Virus record (IMG/VR): IMGVR_UViG_3300009183_004297
Location: 1 to 64,000 of that record
DNA length: 64,000 nt
DNA from: a virus
Strand: one strand, 5' to 3'
The translations under genes and the position numbers were made by a program. The notes below the pieces were generated by a model. It ran no database searches, was not told the origin of the DNA, and saw only the letters and a program-made list of their open reading frames with translations. How positions within the stretch are numbered: position 1 is the first letter of the stretch; each line of letters starts with the position of its first letter. Shown piece after piece: positions 39,132-49,609 of the stretch.

Positions 39132-42100
39132 TCAATTTGGGAACTTTATATATTTATCCTCCGTTTGTGGTGCTGAATAAACATCCACATTCAGAGGCGC
39201 TGTTACTACTTCACGCACAGGATCCAGTTGCTGGAATGTGCTCAAAGTGTACTCGGGCAAGGTTTTGCCCAGTTTAATACTTGGATCATAGAAGTACTTA
39301 TTGTTATCTTGCTGTATGTACACAGTTTGATTGAACTCAATTTGACGCAGGAACGTCATGCTAACCACGTTGTCTGTTATGCTTACTTGCCAAATACCAG
39401 CTTGTTTGTTTGGCACAGCAGGATCAGATGCATGTGCTTGGTAGCCAGGAATAGGCACCCACTGATTGAAATTAAACTCGTCAAAGTCTTCTCCGGCAGT
39501 GGTATCTCCAAAGCGATTGATCAAATTCCAACCATCATTTTCATATGGTTCTGTGGGGTCACGTACTGCATCCAAGTACCCTTCTTGTTGCACCCAGACA
39601 CAAGTATCGCCATCTTTGACAGAATAACCCAGTGTGCGCAAACGATCCACAGTGGTGTGATTAAAGTCCTGGAAGCTGATGTTCCTCACACCAAAGTTAA
39701 CAATAAAGAATTCGCTTTCTGCAATGATTGTGCCTTTATTACCACCCACAGTAACCAAGCCACGAGTGGTTGTGACAGCATTGAGTGTTTCGGTACTGCC
39801 GCTGTTGACAGGAATCCAATCAATTGCATCAGCACTGGTTAGCACAGTTCCTTTGTTGCCAACTGCGGTAAACACAATAGAGTAGTCAACTGCGTTAAGG
39901 CTGCTCTTGTTGGTTGTTGTGATAGTATTCCAATTGACACCGTTTTCACTACGGATAATAATACCACGCTGACCAACTGCTACCCATACACCACCACCAA
40001 ATGTAACTGCATTCAAATCAGCAGTTGTGACACTATTGTTAATAACCCAGCTTAGTCCGTCTGTGCTAGTTAGTATGGTGCCTGCTTCTCCAACAATGAT
40101 CCAGAGGCCGTCGCCATATGCAACTTGATTTAAGTTAACATCCAGCCCTAATGATATTGGAGACCACACCTCGGCATCGGTGCTGGTCAATACAATTCCT
40201 TCGACACCTACTACAATCCAACGGCCATTGCCGTATTCTCCATGTAGTAAGTTGAGCACCTGATTGGTTGTTTGAATATCCCAAGTACGTGCATCAGGGC
40301 TAGTAACAATCAATCCTCGGTCACCAGCAATCAACCATTTTCCATTTGCATAGTATACTGAGTTAAAGTTGTAGTTGCCTAGAGAAAATACCAAATCATT
40401 GGCTCCGTATTTCTCAGCGGTCACTGTTGACTTGAGTGGCACAGACAACTGAATTGTAGTAGGAGTTTTGCTTAATACATAGGTACCGTCATAGAAGTTG
40501 GTACCAGACATAAAACTACCTGTACCAATTTTTTCTGTACTAGAGAATGTTAGTGTACTAGATCCTGTTGCGGCATTTGCTGTAATAACATCCTTAAAAT
40601 TCAAAATAGTGCCGATGTTTAGATTGGCATCAAGCACAGATCCGTTTACCACAGTGCCTGCAACTTTACCAGTGCCTGCCAGGCTAATGTTAGCATACTT
40701 GGCGCGAATAAATGTTCCTGACGCGGCAGCAGGGTTATTAAATCCGTAGCCAACATCAAGTTGATCACTGTCACTAACAAGTATCAAATTGCTACCAATA
40801 CTGGCTGATGCAGACAGTGTCACTGTTACATTTGCCCCAGCAAAGGATGTAAACACAATTGGTGCGCCTGAGCTTAGAGTTGATGTCAATGGACTTGACA
40901 GTCGTATTTGTTTTTGTACACTGCTAATCACTGTGGCTCTGCTCACAGAGTTTGCTACAGTTTTGGTTATATAATAGCTGGTGCTTGCTACATTACTATT
41001 AAGCAAGAACGATCCTGCACTGAGTCTTGGCTCGTCGCTTAACAGTAGGTAAGTAGAATTTCCTGTTGCAGTAAATGGCAATCCTGTTTCGTAAGAAAGA
41101 TCAATGGTACTGTCTACCAGTGACCAATTGGTTCCATCTTGACTGGTGATAATTTTTCCAGCTGTACCAACTGACACTGTCACGCCTGAATAGTTGTATA
41201 TGTCTGTTAAGTTAATGTTTGCATTTAGATTGGTATCCTGGACAATCCATGCGCCGCGATTGTATAAACCAATGGAGTTGATTTGGTTAAAACTAGGGTT
41301 GGTTGCTGGAATAAATCTTCTGTTTTCAATGTCATAGAACTTGCTAAGATAGTTGTCAAGTTGATATCTGTCAATGGTAAACTTGTATTGGTTAATCAAG
41401 TTTACTACACTGTATCCTTTGGTCGACAAACTTTGTTTTACCCGGAAGAACATTTCTGCGCCTGCGCCGGGTTTGGCATAAGCCAGCACACAAGCACGAA
41501 CAAAGCCCAGTGCTTGCCCGGTACTGGGCTGGATGCTAGTCATCCATTCTGGCAATGCTCCTTGGAATTCGTATCCAATATTCTGCTCTACTTCTGCAGT
41601 CATGTTTGCAAAACTGTTAGGGTAAATGGTTATGACAGAATCACTGCTCTTCAGGCTAGAGGATACTAGGCCATAGTCAACAAAATTTGAAACACCGGCA
41701 CCAACTGATTCAAAATCGTCTTGGCTATCAGCAGTGACATAAATGAATTCTAAATCTTCTGTTGGAGGAAACACATTTTTGTTGACTCGAGTCACTGCGC
41801 CGCCTGCAACAGATGGATTTTGGTAATCCAATACTTCAACATACAATACTTCGTATTTGACATTGAAGTTGTCATCTAATGCAACTGCGTATTTCAAATC
41901 ACTGAGTTTGCTTTCACGTGACTTGTGGAAGTTTCTAATAGATACTGCATACTCTTCAAGTTTGCTTGCACGTACACCCGGTACTGCCAAGAATCTCAAA
42001 TCACTTGATCTGCCAAACCAAGGGTCTTCAAATCGGTATAACAAATCATCACTGATAATACGTGGATCGTTTAATGTAGCATAAAACAATTTTCGCAAGT

Positions 42101-44561
42101 ATTCAGGCAAGAAAGCACGAACATATAGATTTTCAAACGGCTCTTGATTAATGTTTCTTAAGCGTATGGTGAACTCTCTGTCGGCAGTGGCAGAATTGTC
42201 TGTGGTGGTTGCAGACACAACAAATGTATAGGTATCATCAAATGTGGTGCGGTCAACGTCGATTTGTGTTCCTATATCGAAGTTAAAGAACTGGAAGCTG
42301 GCGCGACCAGCTATCAATCCAGTTGGTAATAATATAAGTCCATTTGGTAACCTACCACTCTTGAGAGAGTATGTTAGTTCCTTGTTGTTCAAGGATGCTG
42401 CCTTGACTCCAATGGTACTTACTCGACCGTTATCAACAGCGCCGAGGTTAGCGCCAGTGACCCAGGCAATCTCGTTGTCAATGTCGTTGAGGATTGTTAA
42501 CGTATAGGTAATAGGTGTGCTGGTTCTGTCAGGAAACAAACTAGGATATGCCACAACTTGAAATTTATATTCTGAGTCGATTGTGGATACAGTTGGTAAC
42601 TGTCCTGTTAACCATCCAGTGTTGGCATCAAACGTCAGTCCAGGCGGCAGAGAAAGATTGTCTTGATCAAAGCCTTTTTTATCAAATTGCACAACAATCG
42701 GAGAGTCCATGTCAAACTTTGCCGGCCCGCTTGCGACCACTGCATACTTTACTGTCTCGGCAGGGTTAAAATAGTAGGCTTTGAATTGAAAACTAAAGTA
42801 TCTATCCTGGCGCACAGGCAACAACTCGTCTGGTTGAGTTAGCATGCTTGGGTAGTAGTTGCCATCTATGTCAACTGTAAAGATAGTGTTGTCGGCATAG
42901 ATAAATGTGTTGTCAACTGTGAAGAATCGTTTGCTGATGACAGTAAATGAATACAGCTTGTTGGCGTATGCACGACCATCGTAGTATCTAACAGTGAATT
43001 GATATGTGACAGTGGGACTTCGCCCGGCAAAGTCCCAGGTGTATTCGTCATATAGTGTGGCATTGAATCCGCCAGTACCTGCAGGCCCTGGTTCAGGAGG
43101 TGCAAGTGCAAATCCTGACAGCTTACCGGACTTGGTAAGAGTCAGACCCATTGGCAATCGACCCGACGCAACTGACCATTCAGCCACAGAAGACGGGCTG
43201 ATATCTAGTGCAGTAAATTGAATATTTACAAATCCGCTATCAAACACAGATCCAAGATTTTCCGCAGTTGGGGTGTATATCTGTGGAGGTAATAAATTAT
43301 TAACTGAAATACTAAATGTACGGTCAGCCAATTGACCTAGACTGTTACTTGCACGAACAGTAAATTTATACAACCTTGCCAGTGTGCTGTCCCCATTTGA
43401 GTCATTGATAAGTGGATAGCCATATAGTCTTCCTTCGGCACTCAACGAAATACCTGTGGGCGGCGTGCCTGACAGGAATGTGTATCGTGTGGGTAACCCA
43501 GACGGATCATTGACTTCTAGAGTTTTATCAAATTCAGTCTGTTCAGAGAAGGTACCGAGGTCACCTCCGGTTGTGATCCATTCAATTCTTGGCGGCTGTG
43601 TTGTTTGTGTTAGTTGATCTGGCGGAGCAGTCACCCAGGCAGCTGGTTGTCCATAGTAGGTATTACCAAGCACGTATGGGTAAATCGGACCGCCTTGAGC
43701 GTCAATGGTCACAAAGTAAGCATAAGTTCCTGTAGGGAAATCTGGAGTCACGCAGAATCGTCCGTTGTGTGTGTCTAGAGTGCCTGCATTGGTAAATTCG
43801 TAATCTTGTACAAAAATACCCATTGGATAGTCTATTAGATTTGCACCCGTGGTGCCAGAACGATATGCGGCAGACTTCAATGTGTATCCACTCTGCATTC
43901 TATTCACTGCACTCAAGTTATTGCCAATGCTGGTATAACCGTATGGGCCGTACACTGGATATCCGTCGGCAGCAAAGCCTAGTATTTTACTATGACCATC
44001 TGGGTGGCGTAGGCCGCCACGCAGGTAAGGTATAACCCTGCACTCAGCAAACCCTGTGCTAGACAATGAACCTGCAGAATGGCCCACACCAGAAATCCAA
44101 GCACGGTCAAAAGAGAAATCATGATAGTGGTACTGGTCCGGAGGTGCGGCATGACCGCCTGCACGATCCTCGCCAAAATCATAGCCTAGATCACGACCAG
44201 CTTCTGCGGCTGCATTGTAGTTGTATCCATATGGAACTGGGGGTGCATTGGCCGGCGCACCACGTGCAGCCGACGGACTAAACATGCTGACACCATTGAG
44301 CCATACACCTACCAGTCCTTCGCCCACTCGTTGATGTGTAGACGCAGGTGCATTGGTGCCCATGCGATTGGGGAAAATTATGTCAAAGTTTTGTGGTGCA
44401 GGCGTGTTGACTGCAACAGGATTACCAAAGCTATGGTAAGGCAGTCCTGTTCCAAAGAAACGAATTGTAGTGGGTTTTATTACCCAAGTTGATTCATTTG
44501 GACCAAGACGCTTTAGGTCCTTGGCACTAGCAGTTCCGCTAATATCTTTCGACTGTATCAT
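39132..44561 (-). CDS. Giant tail protein: YHYH domain, Ig-like repeats and Ycf48/BNR-like propeller
   Basis: 1809 aa. The N-terminal quarter contains PDQYHYHDFSFD, FAADGYPVYGPYG and DYPMGIFVQDYEFT, the YHYH-domain signature. Putative Ig or cadherin-like repeats of the type YTFLSGTPPTGISLSAEGRL follow in series. Around residues 1380-1600 there are at least five units of about 40 residues such as AYGDGLWIIVGEAGTILTST, FGGGVWVAVGQRGIIIRSEN, resembling BNR/Ycf48-like beta-propeller blades. The C-terminus contains FNFNQWVPIPGYQAHASD. I see no catalytic motif. Likely a host-recognition or structural tail protein. SD is weak (AGTGGAT). A weak late element ACTAAATA lies 20 nt upstream. Confidence 0.75.
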   Translation of the reverse strand: MIQSKDISGTASAKDLKRLGPNESTWVIKPTTIRFFGTGLPYHSFGNPVAVNTPAPQNFDIIFPNRMGTNAPASTHQRVGEGLVGVWLNGVSMFSPSAARGAPANAPPVPYGYNYNAAAEAGRDLGYDFGEDRAGGHAAPPDQYHYHDFSFDRAWISGVGHSAGSLSSTGFAECRVIPYLRGGLRHPDGHSKILGFAADGYPVYGPYGYTSIGNNLSAVNRMQSGYTLKSAAYRSGTTGANLIDYPMGIFVQDYEFTNAGTLDTHNGRFCVTPDFPTGTYAYFVTIDAQGGPIYPYVLGNTYYGQPAAWVTAPPDQLTQTTQPPRIEWITTGGDLGTFSEQTEFDKTLEVNDPSGLPTRYTFLSGTPPTGISLSAEGRLYGYPLINDSNGDSTLARLYKFTVRASNSLGQLADRTFSISVNNLLPPQIYTPTAENLGSVFDSGFVNIQFTALDISPSSVAEWSVASGRLPMGLTLTKSGKLSGFALAPPEPGPAGTGGFNATLYDEYTWDFAGRSPTVTYQFTVRYYDGRAYANKLYSFTVISKRFFTVDNTFIYADNTIFTVDIDGNYYPSMLTQPDELLPVRQDRYFSFQFKAYYFNPAETVKYAVVASGPAKFDMDSPIVVQFDKKGFDQDNLSLPPGLTFDANTGWLTGQLPTVSTIDSEYKFQVVAYPSLFPDRTSTPITYTLTILNDIDNEIAWVTGANLGAVDNGRVSTIGVKAASLNNKELTYSLKSGRLPNGLILLPTGLIAGRASFQFFNFDIGTQIDVDRTTFDDTYTFVVSATTTDNSATADREFTIRLRNINQEPFENLYVRAFLPEYLRKLFYATLNDPRIISDDLLYRFEDPWFGRSSDLRFLAVPGVRASKLEEYAVSIRNFHKSRESKLSDLKYAVALDDNFNVKYEVLYVEVLDYQNPSVAGGAVTRVNKNVFPPTEDLEFIYVTADSQDDFESVGAGVSNFVDYGLVSSSLKSSDSVITIYPNSFANMTAEVEQNIGYEFQGALPEWMTSIQPSTGQALGFVRACVLAYAKPGAGAEMFFRVKQSLSTKGYSVVNLINQYKFTIDRYQLDNYLSKFYDIENRRFIPATNPSFNQINSIGLYNRGAWIVQDTNLNANINLTDIYNYSGVTVSVGTAGKIITSQDGTNWSLVDSTIDLSYETGLPFTATGNSTYLLLSDEPRLSAGSFLLNSNVASTSYYITKTVANSVSRATVISSVQKQIRLSSPLTSTLSSGAPIVFTSFAGANVTVTLSASASIGSNLILVSDSDQLDVGYGFNNPAAASGTFIRAKYANISLAGTGKVAGTVVNGSVLDANLNIGTILNFKDVITANAATGSSTLTFSSTEKIGTGSFMSGTNFYDGTYVLSKTPTTIQLSVPLKSTVTAEKYGANDLVFSLGNYNFNSVYYANGKWLIAGDRGLIVTSPDARTWDIQTTNQVLNLLHGEYGNGRWIVVGVEGIVLTSTDAEVWSPISLGLDVNLNQVAYGDGLWIIVGEAGTILTSTDGLSWVINNSVTTADLNAVTFGGGVWVAVGQRGIIIRSENGVNWNTITTTNKSSLNAVDYSIVFTAVGNKGTVLTSADAIDWIPVNSGSTETLNAVTTTRGLVTVGGNKGTIIAESEFFIVNFGVRNISFQDFNHTTVDRLRTLGYSVKDGDTCVWVQQEGYLDAVRDPTEPYENDGWNLINRFGDTTAGEDFDEFNFNQWVPIPGYQAHASDPAVPNKQAGIWQVSITDNVVSMTFLRQIEFNQTVYIQQDNNKYFYDPSIKLGKTLPEYTLSTFQQLDPVREVVTAPLNVDVYSAPQTEDKYIKFPN
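39151..39158 (-). promoter_or_regulatory. T4-type late promoter element upstream of fibre gene
   Basis: Minus-strand GATAAATA (7 of 8), 37 nt from ATG 39114. Sits near the 3' end of the 1809-aa gene. Confidence 0.5.
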
Positions 44562-44581
44562 AGTTATCCACTTTAATGTAG

Positions 44582-44589
44582 TATTTAGT
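44582..44589 (-). promoter_or_regulatory. Weak late promoter element
   Basis: Minus-strand ACTAAATA (6 of 8), 20 nt before ATG 44561 and within the 42-nt gap to the next gene. Confidence 0.35.
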
Positions 44590-44603
44590 GGAAACGGATA
44601 CAG

Positions 44604-47519
44604 TTAAGCCTGCGCTTCACCCCAACGTAAAACTATGTTTGTTTTGGTAATGTTGCCTGACACAGATCTAACGTTGATACACAGCACGTCCGCGCCATTG
44701 GGATAAACACCACGTCCGCCCAGCGCACTTTGTGTCAATTCCTTGAATGGCGTTAGACTCAGCGTATTCAACTGTCCAGGACTTGCCACATACGAAAACA
44801 CCTGCTCTCCTGGTATTGCGAATGCATTTGCGCCAGTAAATGATGGAGTCACGCACACCTGAGAGAAGCTGGGTTGGCTACCATATACAGGGTCATTTAT
44901 ACTGAGAAATACAGAGTTGGTATCAAAATTACTTGGGTTCAGTACCGCACGTACAATAATATTACTGGCTGATGCAATGTCACCTGATGTGACTTCTAAA
45001 CTTTCCAGTAGAATCTGCGCACGGTTTAACAATTCTCTGTCACCTAGATCGCCCACAATAGAGTTGGAAACTGATGGTGCCAGTCGAATTGCAAACAGTG
45101 TTTGTTCAGATGTAGTTACGGTAAAGTTGTTTTCTTGGTAGGAGAAGATGTAACCACGGTCTGTGTCAAATCCGCCGTCCATGACATAAGCACTACCCCA
45201 GTGGGTGATTGTTGGGCTGGCCAAACAACTCACAAGTTCAACACCGGCCAGCACATTGTGCGATCCGGGCACGCCTGCATAGAATGTACGCAAAGCGCCA
45301 CCAATGAACACTTTCAGGGTTGAACCACGAGTGATGTTTAGTAAAGTATTTCCAATCTTGCCGTTGTAGCTGATTAACTCATTGTCAATGTACACTATGC
45401 CTGCATTAGGAAAAAAGGTACCATCTTGCACTGAGAAGTTGGAACCATTGGCAGGGGAACCTGCAGTCATTGCACCAGACAGTTTGCTGACCACGCCGCC
45501 ACCTTCGTTGATAACTTCATAACGAACTGGTAAGTTACCAGTGCGCATGTAAGCTTCGTTGTTTACGTTGTTGTTTTTGATCTTGTGTGCAAACACCCAA
45601 CCGCCGTCAATACCACGAATCATGTAGTCAATTGATCCGGCACCGTACCAGGTAAACTGAATTGCAATCATTTGCATTTTGTTTGGCAGGAACAAATAAC
45701 CACTTGGTCCTGTGCCGTCCAGTCGGTCTAGGTTAAAGTCAGTCTGCGGAACACGCAGTTCCTGTATCAGATACATTTTAACGCCTGCCGCTGAACCCAC
45801 ACCACGATAGTCAGGTGTGACTGTTATTGAAGTGTCTGCGGTCAAGCCTGTGATTCTATGTGTCATACCACGGATAACCACCTGCTTACCAACTTCAAGC
45901 TGTTGTGTGAATTTAGTTCCAGACCCAACCACACTGTTCGAGTCTGGCGAGACTGATACTGTGCCGGCTGTTTGGAATGTGCTTGAACGACGAACCACAT
46001 TTAATGTTTGTCCATCATACTCCCAGAACACACCGTTTTGGTCATCGCTTGGTCCTAGTCTCACAGCGGCACCGTGCCAGCCACTCAAATAAACTTTTGG
46101 TTGTGTGCCAACTTCTGCGGCAGTTGATCCTAGTACTGATGTTGCCTTAACAGAGAATGTGATTTCATCCAGCACCTGATCTATTAGATAAGTCCCGTTG
46201 TAGCCTGACGTTGAAATATCTTCAAGAACAATCACAGCATTGGCCTGCATCAAGTGTTCAACTTCGTCTGTGGCAACAGTGATATTTGATCCAATGCTCA
46301 CGTTGTTGGCAGTGATTGATTTGATATCAAAGTTTGGTGCAAACAGCGCACCTGTACTAAAGAATAGGCCTTTGGCAGGCTGGTATCGGAAATACTTTTT
46401 ACTCTGGCGTGCGATTCGAGAACCGTGTGTGGGAACACCTGTGCCCAGTAGCACACCGCCGTCACCTGGACGATGGCTTACATAACCGTCGGGTCTTGCA
46501 TACAAACTAACTGTCAGCGAGCTGGCCAAATTGGTGCCAGCTACTACATTTCCTCGTGCAGTAAAACTGATTTGTGTGCTGTTGAGCACAGCGTTGGTAT
46601 AAAACGGACCTGTGACGTTGGCCACGGTGGATGCAGTGGCTCCTGCCACGTTGACCAAGAATGGCATGCTGGGAGCAAATCCGTGTGGTGTGCTAAAGGT
46701 CACGTGCATCAAAGAGCCAGCCGCAGTGTTACCCACGTTGTAGATGTTGGACACAGGAATTGTTGCACCTGTGTAAAATCCTGCACGGCGCATTTGAACC
46801 TGTCCGGTGTATAGACTTGTGTCCTTGACAAGACCAACGTTGCCCTTGGACACATAGGTAAATGTGTTGACACCAGTGTTGGCCAAGACCAGGAATGTTC
46901 CTTCGGCACGTGCATATCCACTCACAGCAGAATTCAGTGCGCTGAGTGTGAATGGATCACCTGCGTTGAAACCATGACTGGTCACACTCACGTTGATAAT
47001 ACTGGCAAATGCATTGGCATAGGTGGTAATGGTGTTCACTGTCAAGTCAGTACCAACTTGTTCGTACACGCTGGGATAATTACGCACAGTTTGATATGAC
47101 TGCCACTTGGTGGGCTGTAGTCCGTACTCAAAGTCAGCGTCAATCAAAGATGTTGGGTTGGCCACTCTCATGCGGTACATGGCATCCATACCAAAGTCAT
47201 ATGGACGAGTAACAACTTCGTCGCCTTCAACAAAGATAGTTAAACTGTCACCGCTTACTTGGCCCACGGTGCTGGTGTTGAATGTCAGTGTTGTTTCGCC
47301 GGCAAACTGTGTGTTGCTGATAGTGCTAGCACTGGCATTGAAACTCACAGAGCTTGCTCCACGATTGTTGGTGTCGGCAAAGTTGTATAAGATGTTGCCT
47401 TTTGATGCGTTGGTAATCAACAGGAACTGGTTGGCATCAACCTTTCCAGGTAGTACCAGATTACCCACTCCAGCTATTCCTGGATTAAACACATATCTTG
47501 TTAGACGCTTTTTTGCCAT
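44604..47519 (-). CDS. Large structural/tail protein, 971 aa
   Basis: N-terminus MAKKRLTRYVFNPGIAGVGN; mostly beta-rich and Gly/Asn/Thr-rich, with segments such as LVLANTGVNTFTYVSKGNVG and HITHRITG-type loops. It includes SYNGKIGNTLLNITRGSTLK and a C-terminal NILRWGEAQA-like end (actual NIVLRWGEAQA). It lacks the strict tandem repeats of the flanking fibre genes, so it may be a baseplate-wedge or fibre-connector protein. No enzyme motif seen. GGAG SD precedes the ATG. Confidence 0.7.
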   Translation of the reverse strand: MAKKRLTRYVFNPGIAGVGNLVLPGKVDANQFLLITNASKGNILYNFADTNNRGASSVSFNASASTISNTQFAGETTLTFNTSTVGQVSGDSLTIFVEGDEVVTRPYDFGMDAMYRMRVANPTSLIDADFEYGLQPTKWQSYQTVRNYPSVYEQVGTDLTVNTITTYANAFASIINVSVTSHGFNAGDPFTLSALNSAVSGYARAEGTFLVLANTGVNTFTYVSKGNVGLVKDTSLYTGQVQMRRAGFYTGATIPVSNIYNVGNTAAGSLMHVTFSTPHGFAPSMPFLVNVAGATASTVANVTGPFYTNAVLNSTQISFTARGNVVAGTNLASSLTVSLYARPDGYVSHRPGDGGVLLGTGVPTHGSRIARQSKKYFRYQPAKGLFFSTGALFAPNFDIKSITANNVSIGSNITVATDEVEHLMQANAVIVLEDISTSGYNGTYLIDQVLDEITFSVKATSVLGSTAAEVGTQPKVYLSGWHGAAVRLGPSDDQNGVFWEYDGQTLNVVRRSSTFQTAGTVSVSPDSNSVVGSGTKFTQQLEVGKQVVIRGMTHRITGLTADTSITVTPDYRGVGSAAGVKMYLIQELRVPQTDFNLDRLDGTGPSGYLFLPNKMQMIAIQFTWYGAGSIDYMIRGIDGGWVFAHKIKNNNVNNEAYMRTGNLPVRYEVINEGGGVVSKLSGAMTAGSPANGSNFSVQDGTFFPNAGIVYIDNELISYNGKIGNTLLNITRGSTLKVFIGGALRTFYAGVPGSHNVLAGVELVSCLASPTITHWGSAYVMDGGFDTDRGYIFSYQENNFTVTTSEQTLFAIRLAPSVSNSIVGDLGDRELLNRAQILLESLEVTSGDIASASNIIVRAVLNPSNFDTNSVFLSINDPVYGSQPSFSQVCVTPSFTGANAFAIPGEQVFSYVASPGQLNTLSLTPFKELTQSALGGRGVYPNGADVLCINVRSVSGNITKTNIVLRWGEAQA

Positions 47520-47535
47520 TTATATCTCCAAATCC

Positions 47536-48444
47536 TTAACTAAGCGCGATGCCAAACGCAACCGCTTGAATGTCTACATAATCTTTACTGGCCGCATCAC
47601 GTGGTGACGCTGGCAGTAAATTCAAAGTTATTCTATCAAACACGCCAATGTTACCAAACAGGTAAGTTGTGCTTGATGCGTTGTTTACAGTAAGGTTACC
47701 AGCAACAATCAAATTGCTCAGTGTACCCACTGTGGTAATATTAGTTTGCAGTGCAGTTGTCAGTGTACCACTAATGTAGTTACCTGAAATGTTGGCCGGT
47801 GTTGTTATATTACCACCCACACGCAGGTTACTGCCCACGGTCATGAAGTTGGTGGCGTTTACGTTACCTGCCCATAGGTTACCCGAAAACAACAACAAGT
47901 TGGCACTGCCGGTGATGTTGCCAGAGATAAACAACTGTCCTGAGGTACTTCTGATGTTGCCTATGCTGATCAATTGACCTGTGGCATTCACGCTGGCTAC
48001 GTTGGCATTGCCCAGTGTGTAGAAACTGCCGCCTTGAATTAGGTTAGCAACTGTGGCTGAGTTGGCAATGAACACATTGGCACGTGTGCTTTTCTTTACA
48101 ATCAGTCCACCGTCAACAATAACACCGCCTAGTACCAGGTTAGCAGTGGTATCTTGTGTGCTTTGGAATTGGGTTGGGTTGGCAACAAAACCACCTGAGA
48201 ATGTTGTACCCACTGTGGCAATTTCAATGCCATTGTAGGTGTAGTATCCGCTTATTACGCCGGTTCCAGCCGCAGTCAAATTGGTACTTACTGTGAGGTT
48301 ACCAGTGCTGATATTGCTGGCAAATTCTACTCGGGCCGCTTCAAGAAAATCTGTGTTAGAGTTGACCTTGACAAAAGCGTCTCGTATGGAATCTCCCAAA
48401 CCATCGTTTGGGTTAATGCCTGTGTTGATATTTAATATGGCCAT
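47536..48444 (-). CDS. Short tail-fibre-like protein, 302 aa
   Basis: N-terminus MAILNINTGINPNDGLGDSI then RDAFVKVNSNTDFLEAARVE is the DGLGDS-type attachment module shared with the 2577-aa protein. A repetitive body follows (LTVSTNLTAAGTGVISGYYT, ANLVLGGVIVDGGLIVKKST). The C-terminal NLLPASPRDAASKDYVDIQA fits a trimer-forming fibre tip of the T4 and lambda type. A CATAAATA late element lies 20 nt upstream of the ATG. Confidence 0.75.
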   Translation of the reverse strand: MAILNINTGINPNDGLGDSIRDAFVKVNSNTDFLEAARVEFASNISTGNLTVSTNLTAAGTGVISGYYTYNGIEIATVGTTFSGGFVANPTQFQSTQDTTANLVLGGVIVDGGLIVKKSTRANVFIANSATVANLIQGGSFYTLGNANVASVNATGQLISIGNIRSTSGQLFISGNITGSANLLLFSGNLWAGNVNATNFMTVGSNLRVGGNITTPANISGNYISGTLTTALQTNITTVGTLSNLIVAGNLTVNNASSTTYLFGNIGVFDRITLNLLPASPRDAASKDYVDIQAVAFGIALS

Positions 48445-48463
48445 TGTTTGCTCGTTATTGACA

Positions 48464-48471
48464 TATTTATG
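48464..48471 (-). promoter_or_regulatory. T4-type late promoter element
   Basis: Minus-strand CATAAATA (7 of 8), 20 nt before ATG 48444. Confidence 0.5.
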
Positions 48472-48489
48472 GGTCGTGTGCTCACTGGA

Positions 48490-49596
48490 TTAAGTTCCAA
48501 ACGTGATCATCAAGGTATCCACATATGACTTGGTGGTCACTGCGTTGTATTCATAATTTTGGATACTGGTGTCTGTTATAAAAATATTTCCAGCTGTGAC
48601 GTTGCCGGCAGCAAGATTAATGGTGCCCCCAGTAATCTGAGCATTGGCAGTTGAGAAGTTAGAATAGTTGCCTAAGCTACTGTACACGTTTGCAATACGA
48701 CTTACTGCACCTGCGGCTGTGGTACCAATTGTTGACGCTGAACTTGTTATGTGTGCGTTAGCTGAATTTAGCGCACTAAAGTCACCCAGGGTGGCATACA
48801 CGTTTGCCACACGACTCACTGCACCTGCGGCATCAGTTCCAATTGATCCACCACTGGCCACTATGTTTGCTGTTTCAATTGCTACACCACGCATCCATGA
48901 ACTAACAGTTCCTGTTAGTTGTACGTTTGCTGCCGATAGTCCAGTAGTCACTGACCAGGTTGATGCAGCACCGGTTATTCCAGTTATGCTACCGCCAGTG
49001 ATCAATGCATTAGCAGTTGAGAAGTTTGTGGAGTTACTTAAAACAGAGTACACGTTTGCCACACGACTCACTGCACCTGTGGCATCAGTACCTATTGATC
49101 CACCACTGGCCACTATGTTTGCTGTTTCAATTGCTACACCACGCATCCATGAACTAGCAGTTCCTGTTAGTTGTACGTTGGCCGCTGACAAATTGGAGTG
49201 ATTTGATGTGGAAGCGTAAACGTTTGCCACACGACTCACTGCACCTGCGGCTGTGGTACCAATTGATCCGCCACTCATTACCAAGTTAGCAGTTTCAATT
49301 GCTACACCACGCATCCACGAACTAGCTGTACCGGTTAGTTGTACGTTGGCAGCTGACAACCCGGTAGAAACCAGCCAAAATGTTGCAGACCCAGTTATAC
49401 CAGTTACACTACCGCCAGTGATCAATGCATTGGCTGTGCTAACACGTGCTATACGTGCTTCTGTTGTTATGTCCGCAGTAGCTACAATCAAGTTTCCAAC
49501 GTTTACATAGTCTTGATCTTGGAACGCCAGTGTGCCAAGATCAGCATTGGTTGGTATCTGATCTGGCTCTGTTCCTATTAGGTTGATATTTGGCAT
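48490..49596 (-). CDS. Repeat-rich fibre protein, 368 aa
   Basis: After a short N-terminus (MPNINLIGTEPDQIPTNADL) the protein is built from repeats of SAANVQLTGTASSWMRGVAI plus ETANIVASGGSIGTDATGAV, each unit about 80-85 residues, with a C-terminal NYEYNAVTTKSYVDTLMI. The DNA copies around 48817-48916 and 49060-49160 are nearly identical and 249 bp apart, evidence of recent duplication. Likely a fibre or decoration protein. It follows the 2577-aa gene with a 13-nt gap. Confidence 0.75.
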   Translation of the reverse strand: MPNINLIGTEPDQIPTNADLGTLAFQDQDYVNVGNLIVATADITTEARIARVSTANALITGGSVTGITGSATFWLVSTGLSAANVQLTGTASSWMRGVAIETANLVMSGGSIGTTAAGAVSRVANVYASTSNHSNLSAANVQLTGTASSWMRGVAIETANIVASGGSIGTDATGAVSRVANVYSVLSNSTNFSTANALITGGSITGITGAASTWSVTTGLSAANVQLTGTVSSWMRGVAIETANIVASGGSIGTDAAGAVSRVANVYATLGDFSALNSANAHITSSASTIGTTAAGAVSRIANVYSSLGNYSNFSTANAQITGGTINLAAGNVTAGNIFITDTSIQNYEYNAVTTKSYVDTLMITFGT

Positions 49597-49609
49597 TCGT
49601 TACGTCCTA

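Noticed and set aside
47519-47530. TATAAATG overlapping the start codon of the 971-aa structural gene, similar to the late promoter consensus
   Set aside because: The resemblance comes from the SD-to-ATG spacer itself (GGAGATATAAATG); a start there would remove the SD and part of the ATG.
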